The notes beneath the pieces are model-generated. The model was not told the origin of the DNA and ran no database searches. It worked only from the letters and a program-made list of their open reading frames with translations. This document shows positions 53,957 to 64,000 of a stretch of DNA of 64,000 nucleotides, one piece after another; within the stretch, counting starts at the first letter, position 1, and each line of letters starts with the position of its first letter. The stretch spans positions 990,516-1,054,515 of the forward strand of contig JAQFVV010000286.1 in the NCBI GenBank assembly GCA_028023455.1, in the 5' to 3' direction. This DNA comes from Epiperipatus broadwayi (Eukaryota; Onychophora; Udeonychophora; Euonychophora; Peripatidae). A program made the position numbers and the translations under genes.

Positions 53957-54364
53957 AAACTTGCCAATGATTTTAAAGTATGTTTTCGAACTCCACCAGC
54001 TACTAATAGACAGATTAATACCTCTAAAGATAAAATTGAACCAGATCAAATCCCTAGGTCATATACAATATTACATGCCCCCAAATGGGCTGTGGAGTTA
54101 CATACTATAGAGAGACATGAACCATGGATGCTACCAGAGTGTCTCAACAGCAATATGCATGCAACAAATCATGAATCAAAAATGAAGGCAGGTCAATAGT
54201 TTTAGAACATCAAAAACCTTTTCAAACCCACTACTGCTAAAATTGTATGCTCTGAAAAAAATGATACCAAGCACAAAATAAAAGAAGCATGTTTCATTGT
54301 GATCTTAATGCCATCAATAGAAGATACACCTGCTTTTTGCTTTCTAAAAAATTGGGATGGTTAA
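53957..54364 (+). pseudogene. Decayed coding segment with two in-frame TAG codons
   Basis: One plus-strand frame stays open for 135 codons except for TAG at 54197-54199 and TAG at 54203-54205. It ends at TAA 54362-54364. It reads for example PDQIPRSYTILHAPKWAVEL and HTIERHEPWMLPECLNSN, then after the stops KNLFKPTTAKIVCSEKNDTK and EDTPAFCFLKNWDG. Composition is balanced, unlike frames in AT-rich noise. There is no ATG at the start and I do not recognise the protein. It is probably a transposon or processed-gene remnant; an exon of an unknown gene is the alternative. Confidence 0.35.
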
Positions 54365-54649
54365 ATAATTTACATACATTTGCATATTATTGCTGATTAA
54401 AAAAACCATTTAATATGGGATCAAGTAAGTTCTGAAAGAGCTAAGCTTGAATTTTTTTCAAATGCATATCTTCAATGAAGTGTATTTAGAGTGCAGCATA
54501 AAAATTACAAAAGATTGGTGAAGTAAATTTAAGTATTACAGGAATATAAATCAAATAAACCAGTACTGACAATTATTATGCCTGTAAATGTCTATATGTA
54601 CATTTCAACAGAAACTACAGTTTTTACAAAGGAATGAGCAATTCTATAT

Positions 54650-55061
54650 TGCAATGCAGCATAAGCACCACAAAAGCTATCTCAATATAATCACAATGTG
54701 ATTTGTTATCCAAAGAGCACATTAAGAAAAATTACCAAAGGACTGTTTGGCCATCTTGCTCATTTACTTTAAGAATTTTAGAGGCACCTCAACTATAACA
54801 CAGTTCTATGCCTGATAAACAATATAGTACAGTACTGAGAGAAAGGCTGTCTATCTTCTTTGAAGGGTTTATTTGGGAAAATTTTATTTAGGTAGGTGCA
54901 ATGCTGAGATAATACTTTGGAAGACCACGAACACACCACATTCCTATATTTATAAGAACATCATCTGTCCATCAACACTAATTCAAAGCTATCATACTTT
55001 AATTTACCTCAACTGCATGGTATACTACACTTCCTCAAAAAATGGTGTTAATGACTAAGCA
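54650..55061 (+). pseudogene. Decayed coding-like repeat, copy A
   Basis: Homologous at low identity to 55710-56030. The plus-strand pieces are CNAA-stop-APQKLSQYNHNVICYPKSTL and, after further stops, a 67-codon open piece with GKFYLGRCNAEIILWKTTNT and NIICPSTLIQSYHTLIYLNC ending at 55058. The protein is unknown. The resemblance between copies A and B survives at the amino acid level, which hints at former coding. Confidence 0.3.
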
Positions 55062-55709
55062 TTATTGTTCCTGTGTCTGACTTTCATCAAATCTTTTTTG
55101 TCTTTCTTTCACTCTTGTTTTACTGTCCACAAACATTTATACTAACTGAGCTGCCATGGTCATATCCTCTGTTTTATTTTGCATTCCCTTCAGTTCATTG
55201 CTGATCTTTCTTACGATCACATTCATCTTCCATCTTTTTCAATTTTCCTCTTGTCAGCATATTTGTTTCTATTACAGGACTTTCACTCTTCAAGAAAAAC
55301 TGTTAAATTATTTTTAGAAAATACAAATATGAACTTTTGATAATATAAAATAAAATAAGCTTAACTTCATCTTTTCCATGTGACCATACTTCACTTTATC
55401 TAAAACTACCATTATATTATTAGTATCCCTATTCTGCTTTTTTAAACCTTATTGTCTCAATAGCTGGCTTTATTTGATTAATTTACTTTCCCTGCATTAT
55501 TCTCCAATTCTATCCTGTTTGTGTGTGTGAATGATTTATATTTCCCTAATATTTTTATTATAAATACCTATGCATGTACAAAATCAAATTCATGTCAAGA
55601 ACCATTTATCAAAATCTTTCTTAAAGATCTGATTAGAATCTGACAGCAAGATAATGCATAGTGACCTGAAATCCTGGTTTAGATACAGAATTCAGTTGTT
55701 TGGCCTATA

Positions 55710-56030
55710 AGTATACAATGCAGCAAGAACACCCAAAGGTCTATCTCAATTTAGATGCTATAAGCTACTACAACCCACCATAATAAAAAAATTTTGTACA
55801 AAGTCCTGCTCACTTTCCTATCTCCATTCTTGAAGATTTAGAGGTTGGGTATTATGGCAGGATTGTGTTAACTGGACCATGATAAACAAAAAACATGAAA
55901 ATCTGAAAGTGAGTTGAAGCAATGCCTATGAAAGAACATACCATTTGCATAAATTCATTGCATCATCAAGATAACAAGAAAACCCTCCATCCATCATCAG
56001 CATGAGAGTACAATTAAACAACCTAACAGT
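55710..56030 (+). pseudogene. Decayed coding-like repeat, copy B
   Basis: Reads YNAARTPKGLSQFRCYKLLQ, then PTIIKKFCTKSCSLSYLHS and a stop (compare CNAA.APQKLSQ in copy A), followed by pieces such as EAMPMKEHTICINSLHHQDN. It lies about 1.06 kb downstream of copy A in the same orientation. No known domain recognised. Confidence 0.3.
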
Positions 56031-56884
56031 CAAAAACTCAATCCAATCCCCAAAATCATGTTTTGACATTTTGCTCAACTTTAAATATAAACTCCTTAAA
56101 TAAACATTAAATCTTCAATTTTGTAATTTATAATCAAATTATAACAATCACCCTTTACACTCTTGTCATATTTCATAGTAATGTGTTTTAAATTAATTCT
56201 ACATCAAAATACAGAATTTTTTTCAGGTGTTTTTCTGAGATTCATGTTTTATGGTCACTGATCACCAGAACAGGCCCACACTAGGATTCCCAATTACAAC
56301 AGTATAAAAAATAGATGTTAAATAAGAGAATATAAAGTTACACTGTCCCACAACTGGGTAGGTTTTTGTAACAGTATGTAAATAGTGGTCCTACAAGTTG
56401 GGTAACAATTATAACGGTACAAAAAATAGGAAGTTAATGGTATGAAGACACAGCAATAAACCTAGTGCAATAGCACTCATTATCATCAACACCAATTCAA
56501 GTAGTCAAATTTAAACATACAAATATATAATGAGAAATGAATATAAACAGCCTGAGAGATCAGCACAGAACTAACAATAAGTAACTATAAGTTCACTAAA
56601 ATCACCCAAAAATAATAAAAAATAAATCAACAGTCAATCTTGTGACTATATTAGAATTTGGTTCACTAATTATTTAACCACTGCCAAACCTGGAGCAGGA
56701 ATACAAACAATAATTATCTAGATGCACATACTTAAATACTACTCCATCAAACTACAACAATAAGTCAAATAATGCTGAGATACTAAAACCATTCTGACCA
56801 TCATTAATGTTCTGGCCACTTGACACTATTAATGTACTGACCAACTACAAACTAAATTTCTAAAGAAATAATAAATGAAATGAA
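56031..56884. other. AT-rich DNA with small internal duplications
   Basis: Around 56280-56440, ACAACxGGGTAxx and CAGTATxxAAAAATAG-like pieces recur two or three times. Around 56790-56850, ATTAATGTxCTGxCCA recurs. No gene is called. Confidence 0.35.
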
Positions 56885-57079
56885 ATGCTGTGCATGGAAT
56901 TTAAAGAATGCCATTTTTGTGCCAAGCCGGATCATCATAATCTGGATGTCCAAGATACTAAACTCAAACCCCTATTCCATATAACTATAATGCTCAAACC
57001 AAGCTCAGAAATCAAGATCTCTATAAACTATTACTGTGAACAGGGGATAAATAACTCAGCTTATTATGAAACATTTTAA
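56885..57079 (+). CDS. Small ORF with a Cys/His cluster, unknown status
   Basis: ATG-started, 64 codons. MEFKECHFCAKPDHHNLDVQ has CX2CX4HH, which resembles half of a zinc finger or a gag-type knuckle but lacks the last Cys. It follows the decayed coding-like stretch at 53.9-56.0 kb on the same strand. It may be another remnant of the same element. Confidence 0.18.
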   Translation: MLCMEFKECHFCAKPDHHNLDVQDTKLKPLFHITIMLKPSSEIKISINYYCEQGINNSAYYETF

Positions 57080-58574
57080 ATAATTCCTAGGTTTCCCCTA
57101 CTATAAATAAATAGTTTTATTGGGATCATTTTTAAAAAAAATCCTAGAACACTAAGCTGTCATGAAATAAATTTATATACCCTGTAATTTATGAAGCATG
57201 AGTTGGAAGTAATGAACACTGAAAAGTATTTTTAAAACAATTATTTAATAACTAATTGATTAACAATAAACAAAATATGATATGATAGCCTAAAATTTTA
57301 AATATTCATTTCATCTAAAAATATATTTTTTATAAAAGTTATAATCAATCAGTTGATTTCTATTCATAAATTAATTTTTAAATTATTTATTTATTTCTTT
57401 AAAATAGCCAACAGTTGGAAAAACATTTTTAAAATCAATGTTAACAATCTTTGATTTAGCTTAACTAACCTTTTGTCTAATTTTTAGAAGAAAGTTTAAC
57501 AAAAATTAAATTTTCTAAAACAAAACTTTTTCATAATTTTTAAGAGAAAATTGAATGGATTAAAAAAATATGTTTCACAATTTGAAAACATTAACTTAAT
57601 GAAACTATTTAAAATTATCAATTTTAACAAAAAATTATTTTTATATAAAAAACAAAAAATCTTCTTTTTATTATTAATAAAAATACAGTCTGCACACACA
57701 TAAAACAATACCTTTAACTATGGTATTATTTTTTCTGTGAAGTCTTTCCCAATTAAAATTTTCAGTTTTTTTCAGTTCAGTTTTTTTCTTGAAGGCTTCT
57801 ATACATGAACATGAATAATTTATCTTTTTTCTTGTGTGCAGTATCTCATTTCCAGGTTAACAATAGCAAAGTTTTATCTATTTTTTCTTAATTAATTTAC
57901 CAGATGAGACTAAGACAGACAAAGACTCATATTATTGGTTGCAGACAAGGTTAAAGATTACTTTAGAGGTAACATCTTTTCTATATTTTTATTTCAGTGA
58001 AGGCAGGTTACATGGAGAAAGGTGAATTTAGAATATGTTTTTTATTGTACAAACCATTTATGACTAAACTCATAAGATACTAAAAGCTTGTTTAAAACTT
58101 TTGTTATTTTATGCAATCAATTAGTTAAAACTTCTACTTCTTTCTTCTTTAGCAGATGGATTAAGACTTAACTGTCCTCTTCGACAGCTAAGTAAGAAAT
58201 AATCCTTCTTACCAGACACTTGGGTCTTCTGACTTATTTACACCCCCATTATTTTACCTTACTTACAAGTCAATCATAATCTGCCTTTAACCTAATAATT
58301 TTATAATAACCAATTAGATAAATTTTTACAAATACAGTTGTTCAGTTACTTCCTCCTTAATCAGAGACATTGAAAAACAAATCAAGAACTTAAATTAACA
58401 TCATAATTTTTTTGGCATTTCTTTTTAATTAAAATTTTTTTTCTAAAAAGAAAAACAAAATAATCAGTTAATTGCACTAATTTTATTTTTTTTTTTTTTG
58501 CATTGAAAAAAGATAAAGAGAAAAGAATATAAAACAACTCTGTCTAATTAAAAATAAAATTTATCAAAAGTTTT
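57080..58574. other. AT-rich non-coding DNA
   Basis: Anonymous; no repeats or genes recognised. Confidence 0.5.
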
Positions 58575-58716
58575 AAATAATATTCATTAAGGCTGTAGCC
58601 TCAAGCACATGTGTATAAATGCGATAGTAGGGACCTCTACAGGTCTTAAAACCACAAGCTTACTATCGCATTTTATATGCATGTGCTTGAGGCTACAGCC
58701 TTAATGAATATTATTT
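58575..58716. mobile_element. Near-perfect 142-bp palindrome, MITE-like
   Basis: Arms begin AAATAATATTCATTAAGGCT; 37 bp match perfectly and the match resumes over ATGCGATAGTA after a small difference. The loop of about 31 bp carries AGGGACCTCTACAGGTCTTA. If the element proper is 58585-58706 (starts CATTAAGGC), it is flanked by AATATT on both sides, a possible 6-bp target duplication, though AATATT is itself a palindrome. No coding. The high arm identity implies a recent origin or gene-conversion-like repair. Confidence 0.75.
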
Positions 58717-59323
<607 letters not shown>

Positions 59324-59324
59324 G

Positions 59325-61492
59325 TTCAGATTGATGATCCAGGTATATATATATATAAAAAATAAAAAAAAATAAATAAAGAAGTGTGTTGATCTTATTT
59401 GATTTTTCCTTTGCTTAATAGATAGATAATGTAAGATCTTGGAAATGTAAATTTAAATTTGATCACCATGGCAACCTTAAAGCTTTTAAATAGAATTATA
59501 TACTGTTGATTCTAGCTTTAAAATAAAAATAACTTCACTATAATCAAACTTAAGAAAAACATATAAATAAATAAATTTATTTAAAAAAAAAAAAAACAAT
59601 TCAGTACAATATAAGTTTACCTAAATAGGATCGATATTATTTTACATATTTCATATATGAATGCAGTCACCATAGTAACATTATTACATACAGTTCAATG
59701 TTTTTATGTTGTGTATATTTGTTTATAAATTAATTTAAAAAAATATTATTATTAAAAAATATAGATATGTGTAAATTATTGGTGTTTATCAAGTAAATAA
59801 AAGGTTGTTATATCAATTTTGTATTTTGGTTTGTAAATAATAAAAAAATTGTAATCGAATTTGGATTTAATTTTCATGTATCTTTTTCTCCAAACTTACC
59901 TTACAAACCGCGTGAAAACTACTATAAAAAAATTGATAAAATTGAGGTTTATTTGAGTAATATTGGATGGTCGTCAAGATACGAAAAACATCAGAAAGAG
60001 AACCTATAAAAAAGACGCGACAGAATATAACAGGATCTTTTTCATCATTTTGCTATAGTCAAGGACAGACCTATTTTCTGTGTCTTAACAAATAAAGTTT
60101 TTCAATATTTTTTTTTGTGTGTAAAACCATAAAACATGGAAAAATAGTGGAATTATCTGCCCGTTCAATCATTTAGAGGGCAGTTGCAAAAAGTTTCCGG
60201 GGAAGCGGCAGCAAAGTGTAAAAAAAAAAAAGAAACCTATGAGGTAAAAAAAAAAATGCTTTATAAAAAAAATGGATTTGCATAAACATCGTCTCACGAG
60301 TAAAGGAACAGGGACCAACTGGATCAATTCACATCATAAAAGGGATAATCAAAGTGCACTCACCTCTTCGGACAGAAAAAGAAAACTTTTAGTGAAGCAT
60401 TATAAAGTTTGCGATTATTATTTCTGACAAAGAAACTTCTCTTTACACCATAAGAACTGAAGTCAATCAATGGGCGAATAAATAGTGAACGAACAGACTC
60501 ATATATATATATGGTATGATTTTTTTTTATATAAAATGTGCGTGTATTAATTTTTTTTTATATGTAATAAAAGGGGATGATTTTTTTTAATTATCTCTAA
60601 AAGTAATATAATTTATTAAATGAAAATGATCGGAAAGACTCAAATATATTTATTATTTCATATTCATTTATCCGTTATTATTTTGATAAACAAATAGATT
60701 TTGATACCCTCCTATTTCACATCTTGGTATCGGTTATATGTAAATCTTTTAGCAAAATATCCAAAAGCCTTTCCCTTCATTTACTCATTCATTTTTTTTT
60801 TTGTCGTTATCGTTGTCGCAACACATTTAGAGATACACATAGCAATTTTATCATTTTTATTTAGTCAACCAATCTAAAATATAAAGTCATTTCCGATGTA
60901 TTTTATCATTAATCTTGCCAATTTTCTTTTATATAATCCAATAAATTGAGTTAATTTAAGTATCAAGACTAGTTTAATTATTTTGTTTTATTTGGATTGC
61001 ATAAGATGACGTAGCTATTTAAGTAACAAGATTCAAACTCAGCTTGGTAAGTGAATTAGAATATAAGATAAGGTATGTTTTGCTTATTAGTATTTTATTT
61101 TGTTTCCATATGAATTTTATATTTACATTTGCATTCGAATATTATATATATATATATTCTCATTTATCTTAGTTAATATTACCAAGTCAATCATTTCATG
61201 TTCGTCTGATTCAGTCATAAAAATCTAAATAGATCGTACTTTATCGTTTGGTTCAGAATAATTCGTCTTGGATATTTTTCTTAAACTCCTATAAAATGAA
61301 GAGAATAAACTTCATTGACCGATTTAATTGAATATTGTTTTGATTTGTATAAATATCAATTATAATCATATGTTTTAATTGTTGCCGGTCAATTTTTATT
61401 CAATTGTTTAAAATTTCAAACAGATTGTATTAATACTCACAGGTGAATAAACATCCAATAGAAACTTGATATGTCTTTTATGTAATGTGGTT
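59325..61492 (+). repeat. Dispersed repeat R, copy 2 (2.2 kb)
   Basis: Co-linear with 29236-31572 in the same orientation. It carries TATAAAAAAGACGCGACAG (60005) and AATAAA (60091) at nearly the same spacing as copy 1, and CGAATTTGGATTTAATTTTC, ATTATCTGCCCGTTC and ACTCAGCTTGGTAAGTG at matching places. Identity by eye is about 75-80%. No shared ORF, so it was probably never coding in this part. Confidence 0.8.
60005..60096 (+). promoter_or_regulatory. TATA-like and AATAAA signals in repeat R copy 2
   Basis: Counterpart of the signals at 29888-29976. The distance from TATA to AATAAA is 86 bp here and 83 bp there. The region between is GC-richer (AAAGACGCGACAGAAT, GTCAAGGACAGACC). Confidence 0.35.
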
Positions 61493-62466
61493 GGACATTG
61501 TAGAGTTAGAGATGAGCTAATAGAGTGTTGATATTAAACTCCAGTGAAGTATTCTATTTTAAAACATAAACGAAGCACTAATTAAGCATCACTTTATTGA
61601 AAGATATTTATAAATTATTTATAAATTATTTTGTAGCTTCTTAGTAAACCATAGACGTATATTAATTTGTTTAAACATTTAAGTGAATGCATAAATTTTC
61701 AAAGTGTTTATAAAATTATAATAAAACCAGTTGATGCCCACAGAAAATTATTAATTAGAGATTGAAGTAGAAAGAAATATATATCGCTTATTGACACGAA
61801 TGTTTATCTTTCTATTTAGCGTTTATTAAGATAGATAGATATATATTTGGGTTCAAGTATTATTTTGTTTTGATATTTAAATAATGTCTATATGTAAACA
61901 AATGTTTTGTAAAGTACTATTACAGGTACTTAGAAGCTTATCCATTAAGTTAAAAAGGCAGCATCTTTAAATAATAAAGTAGATTTAAATTATTATAACA
62001 GTAACAGGCTAATAAAATATATATATATATTGGAATCTGTTTTAGTTATTAATTGGATTTGATTTTGATTAGATTGCCAATCAAGTAGTTAGCCTAATCC
62101 TATATTATTGTTTAGGGCAATAGTAGTTGGTTTCACTGCTCTTTGCAATTTATGTTGTAATTGTGATGGATTTGTTGATGTCTGGAGCAGATAGTCTCAT
62201 TATTCCTTCATTTCACATATAACTTAAGTAAATTAAACTTTAAGAGAATTTGTGCTTTGTGATGGTTTATTACATAACGGCGACCCGATTGAGCTAGACC
62301 AGATTAATTTAAATTAGATTTTTAGATTTTTTTTTTATCAGATCAGATTGATCATCCTAACCATCACCTTCATCCATCAATTCAATCAGTTACAAATTGG
62401 CACCAACATTTTGGGCCTTCTTTCTTCAATTTAAATGGAATACAGCATTCAACAATTCCGACGGTT

Positions 62467-62469
<3 letters not shown>
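61493..62469. other. AT-rich non-coding DNA
   Basis: No gene. The last 100 bp end in CCGACGGTTACAATATATAT (about 62458), resembling the 3' ends of the family 2 SINE copies, so a diverged SINE end may lie at about 62370-62470. Confidence 0.4.

Positions 62470-62512
<43 letters not shown>
62470..62512. repeat. (TA)n microsatellite
   Basis: About 21 TA units. Confidence 0.93.
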
Positions 62513-62514
<2 letters not shown>

Positions 62515-62785
62515 TTCAATGTCTGTATTTCTTCAAATCAATATATGTAATCTTATAATTGAATATTTATAAATACAGTATTTAGATATATATAAAGTAT
62601 AATTTTAAAAATTTTATCTACTTAAGAGGTCTTTTGACTATCCTCATAATCTTTGTCAACTAACACTTTGAAAGGCTAACCTTTCTACAATTCGATGACC
62701 TTAACATTTGTTGCTTGTCTGTTAAGTCTTGTTTGTATTTGTATATTAGCATAGCTTCCTTTATTTCCTTTTTTTTCAATTTGCA
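62513..62785. other. AT-rich non-coding DNA
   Basis: Nothing recognised between the two TA arrays. Confidence 0.5.
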
Positions 62786-62802
62786 ATATATATATATATA
62801 TA

Positions 62803-64000
62803 TCATCATCATCATCATTATCAACCATTATCAATCCACTGCAGGATAATCCATCTTCTTCGATCTTTAGCTTCTCTTCTCCACATCATCCCTACACATT
62901 TTCTTATTTCATCCATCCATCTTACATGTGGTCTCCTTCTGGGTCTTTTACAATCTCTTGGAATCCAGTTTAAAATTTCAATTGTCCATCTATTATCATC
63001 TCTTCTAGCAATATGTCCAGCCCAACTCCACTTCAATCTTTTAATTTTTTCAATGAGGTCAGTAACACCTGTTTGTTCTCTTACCCATACATTGCGTTTT
63101 TGATCTCTTCTTGTTACTCCCAACATACATCTCTCCATACTTCTTTGAGTGGTCTGAAGTCTCTGTATTGATCTTCTATTAAGTGTCCAAGTCTCAGATC
63201 CATAAGTAAGAACTGGTAAAACACATTTGTTAAAAACCTTTCTTTTCAAACACATAGGCATATTTCCTTTTAATATCAAGTTATTTCTACCAAAAGCACT
63301 CCAACCAAGTTTAATTCTATGATTAATTTCCTCTATTATGTTTCCATCTGTATTAATAATCTGACCAAGGTATTTGTAACTCTTAACTTCTTCTAATTCA
63401 TCATAATCAATCTTTATTTTCATATTTTGAGCAAATCGATTAAACATTACTTTAGTCTTTTTAACATTTATCTTTAGTCCTACTTTCCTACTTTCATCTG
63501 ATAACTCCTGCAACATTTCCTGCAGCTTGGAAGCATTATTTGCAAAAACAACTACATCATCTGCGAAGATCTAAATGACTTAAATAATCTCCATTTACTT
63601 TCACTCCTTTAGTTTCCCATTTTAATCCACAAAATACTTCTTGCAGCACTGCTGTAAAAAGTTTTGGAGATATGGAGTCACCTTGTCTTACACCTTTCTC
63701 AATGTTGACTTTCCCAGTATCATTATGTAATCTAATTGTTGCTGTTGCATTTTTATAAATATTCTTTAAAATATGACAATATCCTGGATCTATACCTTGA
63801 TGATCCAATGCTTTAATCACTGAAGAAATGTTTATAGAATCAAATGCCTTTTCATAATCTACAAATCCAAAACATAATGACAACTCATATTCATTTGTCC
63901 TTTCTATAACTTCTCTCAATACTTGAATATGATCTACTGTACTAAAACCACTTTTAAATCCAGCTTGTTCTCTTGGTTGGTGAAAATCCAAGGTTCTCTG
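62803..64000 (-). mobile_element. RTE-clade non-LTR retrotransposon, 3' part, runs off the window
   Basis: Minus-strand element with ORF2 followed, three bases after its stop codon, by AAT(GAT)n (62803-62818 on plus as ATC units), then (TA)n. An almost absent 3' UTR and a short trinucleotide tail are typical of RTE elements. The upstream part (rest of RT and endonuclease) lies beyond base 64000. Confidence 0.9.
62821..64000 (-). pseudogene. RTE reverse transcriptase, frameshifted at the active site
   Basis: Encodes the RT and C-terminal domains that copy RTE elements and probably mobilise SINEs. From the window edge one frame reads QPREQAGFKSGFSTVDHI, FGFVDYEKAFDS (RT motif with the first catalytic Asp) and VRQGDSISPKLF, and is open to a stop at 63557. 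One extra base near 63568-63575, just before the box, shifts FADD (63556-63567) into the next frame, which continues through LQELSDESRKVGLKINVKKT, YKYLG, LTYGSETW, GHIARRDDNRW and the RTE-typical W..A.DR..W end to the stop at 62821. Apart from this shift the reading frame is long and clean, so the copy is fairly young. Confidence 0.9.

Overview
This 64-kb window looks like non-genic DNA from an AT-rich invertebrate animal genome (about three quarters A+T by eye). I see no ribosome-binding sites, operons or dense coding, but many microsatellites ((AAT)n, (TA)n), tRNA-derived SINE-like repeats, two types of non-LTR retrotransposon and a Merlin-type DNA transposon. The species cannot be named from the sequence. 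I find no intact host gene, no rRNA, no convincing functional tRNA and no CRISPR array. Every strong protein similarity is to transposon proteins, and all of those coding regions are broken.

Layout. At 0.84-3.54 kb lies a Merlin (IS1016-related) DNA transposon with near-perfect terminal inverted repeats, an 8-bp target duplication and a transposase on the minus strand broken by a one-base frameshift. A related copy without transposase lies at 14.02-16.04 kb. From 3.5 to 14 kb the sequence is mostly AT-rich and anonymous, with a strongly decayed coding-like stretch near 4.1-5.1 kb, a long (AAT)n array at 9.0 kb and SINE-like repeats at 10.5, 12.5 and 12.8 kb. From 16 to 24 kb there is a second copy of the 12.8-kb SINE, a GC-richer patch with an inverted repeat, three adjacent minisatellites and two or three short open segments of unknown status. 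A 5'-truncated LINE lies at 24.4-25.2 kb. A 374-bp foldback lies at 27.3 kb. A 2.2-2.3-kb repeat occurs twice in the same orientation, at 29.2-31.6 and 59.3-61.5 kb.

The 32-45 kb part is mostly anonymous AT-rich DNA. It holds two promoter-like blocks (36.1 and 40.2 kb), a 98-bp minisatellite at 42 kb, a SINE at 42.8 kb and an odd inverted/direct repeat composite at 43.0-43.5 kb. At 45.3-47.35 kb a tRNA-like SINE, itself carrying a long (AAT)n, is split by a second copy of the 24-kb LINE (5-bp target duplication). Oppositely oriented SINE-like copies lie at 48.0 and 52.3 kb. From 53.9 to 57.1 kb several plus-strand open segments look like decayed coding DNA of unknown origin. A nearly perfect 142-bp palindrome lies at 58.6 kb. 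The right edge carries the 3' part of an RTE-clade retrotransposon on the minus strand, running off the window and frameshifted just before its catalytic FADD box.

How the parts relate. The SINE-like family at 10.5, 18.9 and 42.8 kb has the same (GAT)n-type tail as the RTE element in two of its three copies, which suggests mobilisation by RTE machinery. The Merlin copy and its deletion derivative form an autonomous/non-autonomous pair. Microsatellites repeatedly abut transposon ends. The window records layered transposon insertion and decay rather than a functional gene cluster.
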